Shown here: positions 1 through 8,072 of the stretch, one piece after another
Position numbering within the stretch: the stretch's first letter is position 1
Layout of the letters: each line of letters begins with the position of its first letter
Source: Nitrospira sp.
GTDB lineage: Bacteria; Nitrospirota; Nitrospiria; Nitrospirales; Nitrospiraceae
NCBI GenBank assembly: GCA_018242725.1
Contig: JAFEBI010000021.1
Coordinates: 1-64,000, forward strand
Direction of reading: 5' to 3'
Length of the DNA: 64,000 bases
Notes under the pieces: generated by a model
The model's database searches: none
What the model was told of the DNA's origin: nothing
What the model saw: the letters and a program-made list of their open reading frames with translations, nothing else
Translations under genes and position numbers: made by a program

Positions 1-60
1 CCGAAGAGCATCTTGGATCCGTTCCCGGCCCAGGTGCAGGGCGCCAAGAGCGTATACTAA
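1..60 (+). CDS. C-terminal end of an unidentified protein (5' end outside window)
   Basis: The first 60 bases are one open frame ending in TAA and encode 19 residues ending in QGAKSVY. A strong hairpin follows at 88, consistent with the end of a transcription unit. The fragment is too short to identify. Confidence 0.6.
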   Translation, partial: PKSILDPFPAQVQGAKSVY

Positions 61-87
61 GTAGTAAGATCTCCTCGGTGAATCGAG

Positions 88-130
88 CGGCCCGGAACTC
101 CTCAAGGGGTTCCGGGCCGTGTCGTTTCTT
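88..130 (+). terminator. Rho-independent terminator after the partial gene
   Basis: A GC-rich stem of about 14 bp (CGGCCCGGAACtCC pairing with GGgGTTCCGGGCCG) is followed by a short T-containing stretch (gtcgtttctt). It lies 28 bases after the stop codon of the partial gene. Confidence 0.8.
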
Positions 131-237
131 GGTATGAAGAAGTCTAGGATGTGACATCATGTGCTTCTGTCAGATGGATCATCGTTTTTACGGTAGTTTG
201 AGATTGAGTCATTGGTTGTGGGGAGAGGAGCGGGTCG

Positions 238-621
238 ATGTCTACTGAACGAGTTTGTCCCAGCTGTAGTGCTGACCAGGTTCAACGAGTGAGTGATATC
301 TTCAGAAATGCCACTTCAGAAAAGGCTATCAGTGACCTTCCAAAGTCATTTCACCCGCCGCGGGCACCCTGGGCCTATCTTCAGGGATTTCTGCTTGGGA
401 TCCCGGCAAACGCCGCCGTCATGCTCAGCCTGGGGCCTCCTCAAGGATCAGAATCGCAGATGGCCATCGCAGAAATGGCCTCATCTCTTGCTTTTCTAGG
501 GGTCTGGGTCGGTTATGGGAGATTGAAGACGAAGAATTACAGTAAGAAGCTCGATGAATGGAAAGAGACGACCGCGTCAAAATTTCTTTGTCTCAAATGC
601 AGACACTCGTTTGAAAGGTAG
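238..621 (+). CDS. Small membrane protein with two CxxC zinc-ribbon halves
   Basis: The 127-residue protein has a CPSC pair near residues 8-11 and a CLKC pair near 118-121. Between them are two hydrophobic segments (about 48-66 and 76-94). The cysteine pairs could come together as one zinc ribbon on the cytoplasmic face of a membrane hairpin; that is inference. The ATG is preceded by a purine-rich gggagaggag Shine-Dalgarno. No family is recognised and the neighbours give no functional clue. Confidence 0.6.
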   Translation: MSTERVCPSCSADQVQRVSDIFRNATSEKAISDLPKSFHPPRAPWAYLQGFLLGIPANAAVMLSLGPPQGSESQMAIAEMASSLAFLGVWVGYGRLKTKNYSKKLDEWKETTASKFLCLKCRHSFER

Positions 622-861
622 TCTTCCCGCAGGGGCTCGCGTCATGCTGGTTTTTGCGGTAGGTACGCACTGCGCACTTGTTTGGTCGGACTAGGGATCG
701 GCCCTAATCGGAATGTGAGCCTTTCAATATTGTCTCTGGCTCATCTGATCATTCCTGTTTTCTAGCAGAATTCCGGCCCGCGCCGTGTAATGCCATTGAA
801 GAGCAGATTCGGAACGGTCTGGGCCGGAGATTCTTTTGACGGTTCGATCAGTGCGAGTTAC

Positions 862-1185
862 TTACCAGCGATCGCGCTTTCCCCCACGGCCGCCACCACC
901 GCCTCCACCGAAACCGCCTCCTCCGCCGCCAGAACGCTCCATAGGTTTGGCTTCATTGACCGTGAGCGTCCGGCCACCCATCTCCGAGCCATGGAGTGCC
1001 GTGATTGCCGCTGTTGCTTCAGCATCCGAGGACATCTCCACGAAGCCAAATCCACGCGACTGTCCCGTGAACTTATCCGAGATAATTTTTGCCGAGGCCA
1101 CCGTGCCATGCGCCCCGAATGTGTCAGACAATTGCTGCTCGGTCACCGAATACGGCAACCCACCGACATAAAGCTTTGAACCCAT
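862..1185 (-). CDS. RRM-type RNA-binding protein with glycine-rich tail
   Basis: A 107-residue single-RRM protein. RNP2 (LYVGGL) is at residues 4-9 and RNP1 (RGFGFVEM) near 43-50. A polyglycine stretch interrupted by F and R ends in the basic GGKRDRW. Proteins of this build are single-stranded RNA binders or chaperones, often cold-induced in cyanobacteria and other bacteria. The chosen ATG has an AGGAGG site just upstream; an earlier in-frame ATG at 1296 adds 37 unrelated residues and lacks a comparable site. The upstream leader contains an inverted repeat (1344-1372). Confidence 0.9.
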   Translation of the reverse strand: MGSKLYVGGLPYSVTEQQLSDTFGAHGTVASAKIISDKFTGQSRGFGFVEMSSDAEATAAITALHGSEMGGRTLTVNEAKPMERSGGGGGGFGGGGGGGRGGKRDRW

Positions 1186-1343
1186 CTTGGGGTCCTCCTG
1201 TGATGATGACATTGTCCATGACGCGAGAGTGTTTCGTAAAAGGAAGGAGCGACCCGGGGATGGTACTGCGTAAGGGGGCTCAGTCTGGACTTCCAATCAC
1301 CGTCTCGGCAGGCACAACATCGGTAATAGGCCATCTTGCGCTC

Positions 1344-1372
1344 GTTTCATGCGAGGCCCGACGCGATGAAAC
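1344..1372. repeat. Inverted repeat upstream of the RRM gene
   Basis: GTTTCAT and ATGAAAC arms, with imperfect GCG extensions, flank a GC-rich centre about 160 bases upstream of the RRM gene start. It could be an operator or a leader hairpin. No role can be assigned from sequence alone. Confidence 0.35.
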
Positions 1373-1573
1373 AGCTCTAGTGTATCAAGATACGACGGCA
1401 ATAGATAGCGTTCCTTATGGCCAGGGGCTTTTATCAGCCATACGCATGGGGGATCACGAGGCTCCAATTGATTGGGATGAGCAACGATTTCCTAGAAGCC
1501 TTTCAGGCTACACCGGTGAGTAAGCTGAACGGCGAAAGGTTCTACAACTTTGAAGGGAGGGTGCTGAAAGGTC

Positions 1574-1651
1574 TGGTGTCCCCAACGGGATTTGAACCCG
1601 TGTTACTGCCTTGAAAGGGCAATGTCCTAGGCCAGGCTAGACGATGGGGAC
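1574..1651 (-). tRNA. tRNA-Glu (anticodon TTC)
   Basis: Read on the minus strand, the acceptor GTCCCCA pairs with TGGGGAC, the anticodon loop is CTTTCAA with TTC at positions 34-36, and the T arm is GGGTTCAAATCCC. The discriminator is A and CCA is encoded (1574-1576). Confidence 0.95.
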
Positions 1652-1801
1652 GGCTGCAATAACCAGGAGGAAATGGATACCATATTCAGAGCCGTGCTGT
1701 CACTAAGAGACATAGCCGGTATGCTGTGGCGGTCTGGTTTGCGAGGGTTGATCGAGTCCGTCGGTGTCTTGAGGTTGAGTATGCCGGTGCTCGGGTCTCC
1801 C

Positions 1802-2365
1802 TCACGCCAAAGGAGCATAGAGTGGCAAGATTCCTTCCAGGGCAGCAAGGGGAGGGTGGTCTTGGTCTTTTCGTGAGAGGATCGGTTGAGTCACCGGCCA
1901 GCGAATTCCTATGGTCGGATCATTCCAGAGGATCCCGCGATCATCTTTTGGGGAATAATAAGCTGTACATTTGTAGAAAAAGCAAGCGGTGTCGCTGGTG
2001 ACGCAAAAGCCATGAGCACAGCCGGGGGGAATATAAAGTTGCTGAATGGTTGACCCGGACAAAACCATTCCATACCACTTGCCGAACGTCGGCGAGCCCT
2101 TTCGAATATCGACCACAACATCGTAGACCGTACCTTCCAGGGCCATCACGAGTTTCCCCTGGGCGTTGGGGTGTTGGAAATGAAGGCCTCGCAGCGTGTT
2201 TCGAATAGACCGGGAGTAGTTATCCTGGACAAAGTGTTCCGTAATGCCCGCTTCACGGTATCGCTGTTCGTGATAGGTTTCCGCAAAAGAGCCACGATGA
2301 TCTCCCAGGACGGAGGGCTCTAGTACGAGGACACCGGGAATGTTGATAGTGGTGACCTGCATCAT
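1802..2365 (-). CDS. rfbC: dTDP-4-dehydrorhamnose 3,5-epimerase
   Basis: This 187-residue cupin epimerase converts dTDP-4-dehydro-6-deoxy-glucose to dTDP-4-dehydro-rhamnose in nucleotide-sugar synthesis. Family signatures are visible: DHRGSFAETY near residues 22-31, LRGLHFQ with the catalytic histidine near 58-64, and the IPPGCAHGF strand. Length matches the family (about 180-190). It begins 5 bases after the preceding hypothetical gene, so the two are probably one transcript. The other dTDP-rhamnose genes (rfbA, B, D) are not in the window. Confidence 0.93.
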   Translation of the reverse strand: MMQVTTINIPGVLVLEPSVLGDHRGSFAETYHEQRYREAGITEHFVQDNYSRSIRNTLRGLHFQHPNAQGKLVMALEGTVYDVVVDIRKGSPTFGKWYGMVLSGSTIQQLYIPPGCAHGFCVTSDTACFFYKCTAYYSPKDDRGILWNDPTIGIRWPVTQPILSRKDQDHPPLAALEGILPLYAPLA

Positions 2366-2370
2366 GTCGC

Positions 2371-2799
2371 CTATTGGGAATCAGGCTTTTCCCCAGCCTG
2401 CAGGCCGGTTGAAGGATCGACGCTTCCTAGTGCATCGGGATACAATCGCTCCAAGCGGTCGATCAATGGTAATGCTTCAGGCGTGCTATTCATCCTAGGG
2501 GCACTGACTGGGTGGTCCCAGACCAGGGTGGAAATATTGGCTTCTTGGAGCAGAGATCGGATGGTAGAGGCACAGGCCTCAAGCGTGAGCTCAGTTCCTT
2601 GGCGGAGATCAAGAACACGTTCTTGAGGGTTGGTTGGGGGTGGTTCCGTATGAAGCAGTCTCCAACAGCGATCGAAAATTGTTTGGCGAAGCTCTTCGGA
2701 GACGTTGATGGTCGTCAGATCTGCAGTGCACAGTGCCGACACGAATAAGACGAACTGAAGCTCAGGCATTCCTGGCTGCTCGACATTAAGAGACGGCAT
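2371..2799 (-). CDS. Hypothetical protein upstream of rfbC
   Basis: A 142-residue soluble protein without recognised motifs. It is moderately acidic and helical, with a Pro-rich region near residues 53-58. The open frame, opposite-strand spacing to the divergent gene at 2883 and 5-base gap to rfbC support a real gene in a two-gene operon. Function unknown; a role in nucleotide-sugar supply would be guesswork. Confidence 0.6.
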   Translation of the reverse strand: MPSLNVEQPGMPELQFVLFVSALCTADLTTINVSEELRQTIFDRCWRLLHTEPPPTNPQERVLDLRQGTELTLEACASTIRSLLQEANISTLVWDHPVSAPRMNSTPEALPLIDRLERLYPDALGSVDPSTGLQAGEKPDSQ

Positions 2800-2882
2800 C
2801 CGTTCATTATCCGTATGGATGTCGAGCGAGTCAACAGCCGGATCCTTGGGTGTGCTATCGTTGATGCAGTGTAGAAGGGAGT

Positions 2883-3167
2883 ATGGGGAAAATGGTGACG
2901 ATTGTTCTGACCGGACAACTTCAAACCATGGATGGGGACTGTGATCTCGCCTGCGAACTCGATCAGGCGTTGTCTGTTCGACAACTGATCCAGCGGCAGG
3001 GTGTTCAATTGCGCCATCTGCTGCAACTGTTACGCGAGAAAAAAGTGCTGGTCACCATCAACAAGAGAATCGCAAGCGAAGATTCGCTCGTTCACGATGG
3101 GGATGCTGTTCGCCTCATCGGACACGACGGGATGGGTGGGAGCGGGCTTGGCCCTACGCATGTATAG
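2883..3167 (+). CDS. MoaD/ThiS-like beta-grasp protein with extra C-terminal tail
   Basis: A 94-residue small protein with the ThiS/MoaD pattern: an N-terminal strand (VTIVLTG), a middle helix (RHLLQLL), then VLVTINKRIA and a turn DGDAVRLIG. Family members carry sulfur or a conjugation bond on a C-terminal Gly-Gly. Here the Gly-Gly at 85-86 is followed by eight residues (SGLGPTHV), so the tail would have to be removed, or the protein does not act as a sulfur carrier. An alternative ATG at 2892 has better spacing from the AAGGGA site. No adjacent E1-like or protease gene is seen. Confidence 0.7.
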   Translation: MGKMVTIVLTGQLQTMDGDCDLACELDQALSVRQLIQRQGVQLRHLLQLLREKKVLVTINKRIASEDSLVHDGDAVRLIGHDGMGGSGLGPTHV

Positions 3168-3188
3168 ATTGAGTGGAACATAAACGAT

Positions 3189-3223
3189 GAGGGAATCGAA
3201 ACGGTTTTAGTTTCGATTCCCTC
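3189..3223. terminator. Bidirectional hairpin between convergent genes
   Basis: A perfect 14-bp stem (GAGGGAATCGAAAC/GTTTCGATTCCCTC) with a 7-base loop sits between the converging beta-grasp gene and the HU gene. There is no clear T tract on either side, so it may act as a weak intrinsic terminator or transcript end-stabiliser. Confidence 0.6.
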
Positions 3224-3303
3224 ACGAAATGAGGCCCTATGCAGCGGATGGTCAAACTGGTTGTTGATCAAGCACTGCCGCAAAGCCAGGACAGGAGGTC
3301 GTG

Positions 3304-3591
3304 CTATTTCTTGCCGAGAATCGCGTCCTTGGCTGCCTTCGCCACTCGGAATTTCACCACTCGCTTTGCGGGGATCTTGATCTCTGCGCCGGTTTGAGGG
3401 TTGCGCCCGATCCGCGCCTTTCGGTTGGCCAGCTTGAGTTTGCCGATACCGGGTACGGTGAAGACATTCTTGGCCTCACGATAGGCTAAGGCCGCCAGAT
3501 CATCGAGGATCTGGACCGCCCCTTTCTTCGTGATGCCGGCTTTCCCGGCGAGATAATCAGCAATCTGGGACTTCGTCATTGATTTTGCCAT
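3304..3591 (-). CDS. hup: HU-family histone-like DNA-binding protein
   Basis: This 95-residue nucleoid protein has the HU/IHF build: helical MTKSQIADYLA start, then VPGIGKLKLANRKARIGRNPQTGAEIKI-type beta arm with the conserved GRNPxTG turn, and a basic C terminus. HU dimers bend DNA nonspecifically; IHF is sequence-specific, and the two cannot be separated safely here. The ATG at 3591 is preceded by AGGAGG; an upstream in-frame ATG adds 23 residues that lie in the leader. A consensus-like promoter sits at 3723-3751. Confidence 0.93.
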   Translation of the reverse strand: MAKSMTKSQIADYLAGKAGITKKGAVQILDDLAALAYREAKNVFTVPGIGKLKLANRKARIGRNPQTGAEIKIPAKRVVKFRVAKAAKDAILGKK

Positions 3592-3722
3592 TCGTAAACC
3601 TCCTTGAGGGTAAGGAATGAAAAAAATATGGTTCGTGTGACGCGACTCGCACAGAAACATTCCGCCCGAGAATTGGGAGGGCCCGAACGTCCGCTCGTGC
3701 TCGCCTTGTGAAAGTCCGCGAG

Positions 3723-3751
3723 AGTGTAGCCAAGAGTCGAAAAAGTGTCAA
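3723..3751 (-). promoter_or_regulatory. Sigma-70 type promoter of the HU gene
   Basis: On the minus strand TTGACA (3746-3751) is followed after 17 bases by TACACT (3723-3728). It would give a leader of about 125 bases before the HU start. Confidence 0.7.
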
Positions 3752-3882
3752 CGAGAAAAACGCGCATCTGGCGTGGAGAAAAGCGTATGCAGCCCTTGCG
3801 GATCCTGCAAATGGAAGGGTACAGTAGGGCTGGATGGACGTCGGCGTCATCGTAAACGGCTCTTGACTGTGGATCGGCTAAT

Positions 3883-4443
3883 ATGGGTAAAGACCTTCCT
3901 ATAATATCCGTAGGTACATCAGGCTCGTCTTCGGAGCAGCCTGATAACTTTCTCTACTCCCGAGTCTTCTGCCAAAAAGAAAACTCACCTCCACTCGGCC
4001 TGTTACTGGAGTTTCTCAGGTCTCGTGGGCAAGATCCGATTCTCCCGAACAACCTCGAGAAGGGAATGCTTCAGGAGTGGGCCTGGGTTCAAGTGGCGTT
4101 GGGCTACCAGAGGGATCGGAAACCGATCCAGGTCTTTTGTGTGCGCGATCGTGGAAGTTATCGTGATGTCTATGATCAGGAGAAACAGCAATTCCTGGAC
4201 ATCCTCACGGCCTACCCCGACGTCGAAGCGCACTTGGCGTTGGAATATGTGAACCGATGCCGATTCATTTTGACGACGCGCATGGTTGAACAAGACGTGA
4301 CGGACGAGGGCTATGATTTCAATGGCTGGATTCTTGAGTTCTACCAAGAACAGTGCAATGGGATCGTGCAGATCGATCGGCAGGGGTTCTATTCTCCGAA
4401 AGGAGAATTAATCGTCGACCTGTCGAGTTCGGCCGACAGTTGA
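3883..4443 (+). CDS. Hypothetical soluble protein upstream of a YkgJ-type gene
   Basis: A 186-residue protein without transmembrane segments or recognised motifs; it is rich in aromatic and acidic residues in the second half. The next gene (GTG at 4445) starts one base after its stop, so the two are translationally close and probably co-transcribed. No function can be assigned. Confidence 0.65.
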   Translation: MGKDLPIISVGTSGSSSEQPDNFLYSRVFCQKENSPPLGLLLEFLRSRGQDPILPNNLEKGMLQEWAWVQVALGYQRDRKPIQVFCVRDRGSYRDVYDQEKQQFLDILTAYPDVEAHLALEYVNRCRFILTTRMVEQDVTDEGYDFNGWILEFYQEQCNGIVQIDRQGFYSPKGELIVDLSSSADS

Positions 4444-4444
4444 T

Positions 4445-5080
4445 GTGGTGCAGGCAAAGAACGACCGATCCTTTCCGCTGTTCGAACAAACGGCGCGATG
4501 GTTTGAGCGTGCGCACGCGGCCCTGCTCGGCGAATTGCCATGTTGCCGAGGCTGCTCACACTGTTGTGTGGGGATCTTTCCCGTCACGCTTCTCGATGAG
4601 CGAATGATCCAGATTGGGTTGAACACCCTTCCCGACGCTCACCGGAAGCGAATCGTCGAGACAGCGGCCACCCAAGTCACACAACTTACGGCGGCAGTAC
4701 CTCAGTTACTCACGAATCGGTTCGTCGATCACTGGCCGGAGCAGGAATACGAACAGGTGATTGAGAAGTGTTCTGCTTGGCCTTGTCCTGCGCTGGAGAG
4801 TGACGGGAGGTGTGCGATCTATCAGTTTCGACCGCTCGTCTGTCGATCCATGGGGATTCCCTCGGAGGACGAGGACCGTATCGATGGAGCCTGTGCGGTA
4901 CAAACGTCGGTCCCGTTGATCCGACTTTCGAAAACCTTTCGAGAGGAGGAAAACCGTCTAGCGAGGCTGGAAGCCGAACAACTCGAGGCCTTGCGCCGCC
5001 GGCAAGGAGTCGAAGGAGAAGAGATACTCCTCCCATTTGCGTTCATACCGGAGATATCGGCACAGGTAGACTCGGCCTAG
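4445..5080 (+). CDS. YkgJ-family cysteine-cluster protein
   Basis: A 211-residue protein with the Cys pattern of the YkgJ/CxxCxxCC family: CCRGCSHCC near residues 33-41, then CPAL...GRCAIYQFRPLVCR near 116-138. The cysteines probably bind zinc or an iron-sulfur cluster; family function is unsettled. The GTG start directly follows the stop of the preceding gene. A second, divergent member of the family is at 13409. tRNA-Arg follows 47 bases later. Confidence 0.85.
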   Translation: MVQAKNDRSFPLFEQTARWFERAHAALLGELPCCRGCSHCCVGIFPVTLLDERMIQIGLNTLPDAHRKRIVETAATQVTQLTAAVPQLLTNRFVDHWPEQEYEQVIEKCSAWPCPALESDGRCAIYQFRPLVCRSMGIPSEDEDRIDGACAVQTSVPLIRLSKTFREEENRLARLEAEQLEALRRRQGVEGEEILLPFAFIPEISAQVDSA

Positions 5081-5127
5081 ACAGCATATTTCTGGCTATG
5101 CTAAGGTAAACACCCTTGGTTACGGGA

Positions 5128-5204
5128 GCGCCTGTAGCTCAGCTGGATAGAGCATCAGCCTCCGGAGCTGAGGGCCACAGGTTCAAATCCTGTCAGGCGC
5201 ACCA
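5128..5204 (+). tRNA. tRNA-Arg (anticodon CCG)
   Basis: Acceptor GCGCCTG pairs with CAGGCGC. The anticodon stem TCAGC/GCTGA encloses loop CTCCGGA with CCG. The T arm is CAGGTTCAAATCCTG, and ACCA is encoded at the 3' end. Confidence 0.95.
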
Positions 5205-5245
5205 AACCGCCGCTTGTGGTCGCAGCGACAATTCAATATCCGGTG

Positions 5246-5321
<76 letters not shown>

Positions 5322-5480
5322 AACCTCGCTCGCACGTACCGTTTGGTCTTTATCGAAGTATCGCAAGTACCACCGACCGATAACCCATCCGGCGTCTTAT
5401 CCTCGAGATTCGCTCTTCTCCCCAAGGCATCGCCCGGGCGGAGGATCAAGTCGTGTATGAGGCAAAGGTCGGTGTGTCTT

Positions 5481-6902
5481 CTAGGCGATTGAGGCGACGG
5501 GTACGTGCCTCGGCTGAAGCCTCATCTTTATCCCGCCTTTGGGTCGTAAGGTCACCATGAGGTAGGGTTCGACTTGGGCTTGTGCCAATTGCAGATCATA
5601 ACGTCGGCCGATCAAGGCCAGCAGGAGAGGCCCTTCAACCGACGCAAAATGTAGCCCCACACAGGTGCGCGGTCCTGCACCAAACGGCATATAAGCGTAA
5701 CGAGCCCCTGGCCGCCCACCATCCAGCCATCGCTCCGGCAGAAACTGTTCGGGGTTCGTCCAAAAATCTGGATGTCTGTGCAGATTGTATGTGCCTACCA
5801 AGACAAATGCGCCTTCCGGCAGTGATAGCCCACTCACTGTCGTATTCGTCGCCGCTTTGCGATGAACTGCCGGAGCCGGTGGATAGAGACGAAGTGATTC
5901 CTCGAAAATCGCACGCGTATAGGGGAGCTGTTCAAGATCCTCGGCATTCGGGGTTCGTCCCTGGAGTATTCGGTCCACTTCCTCATGAAACCGCGCCTTC
6001 GCCTCAGGGTGCGTCGCCAGGAGGTACCAGGTCCAGGCGAGTGCGTTCGCCGTGGTCTCGTGACCTGCGGCAAAAATAGTCAGCGCTTCATCGCGCAGCT
6101 CTTGATCACTCAGTCCCGCACCGGTTTCTTCGTCACGAGCCTGAAGCAGCAGATCCAGCAGATCATCATGGTGTGCACCGCTTCGGCGTCGTTCTGCGAG
6201 CAAGCCATATATCAGCCCGTTCATGAATTGCATGACAGAATGAAATTCGCGGTTACGTGCGGTCGGTACCCACAGGGGAAGGGAGAGGGGATTACTGAAC
6301 GAGTCGAAGGCGTACTTGATACTGACTTGCAGCGCGTGGCTGATTTGGTCGATGTGCTGAGTCATGCTGGTGGTGAACATCGTTTGCGAGATGACTTCGA
6401 GCGCCAACTGCATCATTTCTGCGGCGATGTCGATCGTGTTCCCTGCCCGGCCTTTCCACGAAGCCAGTCGTTGTTCGCCCACTTGAGCCATGCGATCGGC
6501 CATCGCGGCCATCCGGGATCGGTGAAAGATCGGCTGAATGATTCTTCGATGCCGTTTCCAGACCTCACCGGAACTGGTCACCAAGCCATTCCCTAACACG
6601 AGGGCAAGGCCATGTGGACGGCGAGGGTTGTAGACCTTCACGAAACGATCAGATTGTTTAACGAGAATTTCTTCGGCAAGATCGGGATGACTGAACAAAT
6701 AGAAGGTCTTCGGCCCCAGCCGAAAGCGGATCGCATCCCCGTGTTGCCGCCACCACATCGATAGAGATTCTAAGGGTTGTTGCTTGAACGCAGTGAGGTG
6801 GCCGAGCAGTGGTACCGCGCCGGGTACATCGAGTAAGGTGAAGGAGGAAACAGAGTCCGACATGCGAGGGCGAACCGTATCACAGTATGCGAGGGGCATC
6901 AA
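5481..6902 (-). CDS. Cytochrome P450 monooxygenase
   Basis: A 473-residue P450. The I-helix oxygen-binding AGHETT is at residues 279-284, the K-helix ExxR (EESLR) at 334-338, and the haem loop FGAGPRTCVG at 407-416 with Cys414 as thiolate ligand. There is no N-terminal membrane anchor and no fused reductase domain, so it needs separate redox partners, which are not adjacent. The sequence style resembles the fatty-acid/terpenoid-type bacterial P450s with a eukaryote-like haem loop; the substrate is unknown. A later ATG at 6863 (MSDSVSS) is also possible; neither start has a good Shine-Dalgarno. Confidence 0.95.
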   Translation of the reverse strand: MMPLAYCDTVRPRMSDSVSSFTLLDVPGAVPLLGHLTAFKQQPLESLSMWWRQHGDAIRFRLGPKTFYLFSHPDLAEEILVKQSDRFVKVYNPRRPHGLALVLGNGLVTSSGEVWKRHRRIIQPIFHRSRMAAMADRMAQVGEQRLASWKGRAGNTIDIAAEMMQLALEVISQTMFTTSMTQHIDQISHALQVSIKYAFDSFSNPLSLPLWVPTARNREFHSVMQFMNGLIYGLLAERRRSGAHHDDLLDLLLQARDEETGAGLSDQELRDEALTIFAAGHETTANALAWTWYLLATHPEAKARFHEEVDRILQGRTPNAEDLEQLPYTRAIFEESLRLYPPAPAVHRKAATNTTVSGLSLPEGAFVLVGTYNLHRHPDFWTNPEQFLPERWLDGGRPGARYAYMPFGAGPRTCVGLHFASVEGPLLLALIGRRYDLQLAQAQVEPYLMVTLRPKGGIKMRLQPRHVPVASIA

Positions 6903-7168
6903 ATCCAGATGCGAGCTCTCTGCTCAGTATAATGGGACTTCCTGACCATCAACCTGATCGCGTTTGCGTTTCTCCGAAGTGAACCGTTTGAACCTCTCCT
7001 GGTACGACCAATCCTCCTACGTAATCGCTGTATGGGTGCTGCCGATTCAGAGAAGGGCAAGCGCTGTGACAATATGGCATCTGCTTGTAGTCGCGCTCTA
7101 TCGTGCGTTACGATGTTCAAGTATCCGGCGGCACTTTGAATTGATGCGACCTAGATTAGGAGGATGTC

Positions 7169-7657
7169 ATGAGGCAAAAGCACATAGTGACGGCCTTAGC
7201 CATTTTCGCCGTGACTGGAATCGTCGGCCATTCCCCGAGTATTGCCGAAGCGGGGCAGGGGAATGTCATCACGCGTCTCAATGGGATGGTAGCGAACACA
7301 GCACACCTGAACAAATCTTGGCGAGAGAGCAGGCTCTCATCGTCGCCGCTGGACCGGTCGTTGATCCACAGGGTGGGAGCTGAAACCTATCCCGGTAGCT
7401 TGTCCGGAATATCCGGCGCTGCACCATCATCTCCGCAAGGGACCGTACAGGGTAATCAACCTCGCTCCACGGAGGACTATAAGTTTAGTTCGCCCGGCAA
7501 CGACAGTCGATATGGCGCCGGCCCTTCCAGCCCCTCCGACAACTACTTTAAGAAAGAGTCGTCTGGATCCTCAAGTGGACCCTACGGTGGATCTGTTTAT
7601 GGGGGGCCCCCGTCGACGCCGAGTGCAGATCCCATGATCAAGGATTTGAGCCGGTAA
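7169..7657 (+). CDS. Secreted low-complexity hypothetical protein
   Basis: A 162-residue protein with a clear signal peptide (basic MRQKH, hydrophobic core, probable cleavage after the AEA near residue 28). The mature part is rich in Ser, Gly, Pro and Tyr (for example GPYGGSVYGGPP) and probably disordered. An AGGAGG site lies five bases before the ATG. Likely periplasmic or surface; function unknown. The region after it, 7658-8072, contains no gene I can support. Confidence 0.7.
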   Translation: MRQKHIVTALAIFAVTGIVGHSPSIAEAGQGNVITRLNGMVANTAHLNKSWRESRLSSSPLDRSLIHRVGAETYPGSLSGISGAAPSSPQGTVQGNQPRSTEDYKFSSPGNDSRYGAGPSSPSDNYFKKESSGSSSGPYGGSVYGGPPSTPSADPMIKDLSR

Positions 7658-8072
7658 CGGGCAATCACCATAGGGCGATTATGATAAAGGGACAGAGAGC
7701 TTCCTCAGATCTGATGTCAATCGAGTTTTGTGGTTCTTTCACGTAACCAGATAGGCTTGAGCACCCCGGCTCCTCGGAAGCGCATGTGATAGCGGACGTG
7801 GTCCCTGCGCGGTGGTTTTGTTTTTTAACCAGAGTACGTACCTCGTGATTAACTAGATCTTGCCCTGCGTTTTCATCGTAGTCTGGCGACATAGCCGGCA
7901 GGAGTTCGTGTCTCTTCTTCCGGTATCTCTTCGGCTGCAATCAGGACTGTGATTTGGAGTCCCGTGCCTGCACCCCTTGGGAAACGCAGATCGGGATGGT
8001 ATTCTGAACCTTTCGTCTCCGCTCGTTGTATCTGCATGATTTGAGCAACCCTGCTCAGGGAGAGCAGGATCC

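Noticed and set aside
790-1179. Overlapping plus-strand frames with long proline/alanine stretches
   Set aside because: They are the complement of the glycine-rich tail of the RRM gene; no ribosome site or family.
1417-1848. Frames across tRNA-Glu and beside rfbC
   Set aside because: They run through the tRNA or antisense to rfbC.
3557-3850. Minus-strand frame upstream of HU
   Set aside because: It overlaps the HU promoter and leader and has no family match.
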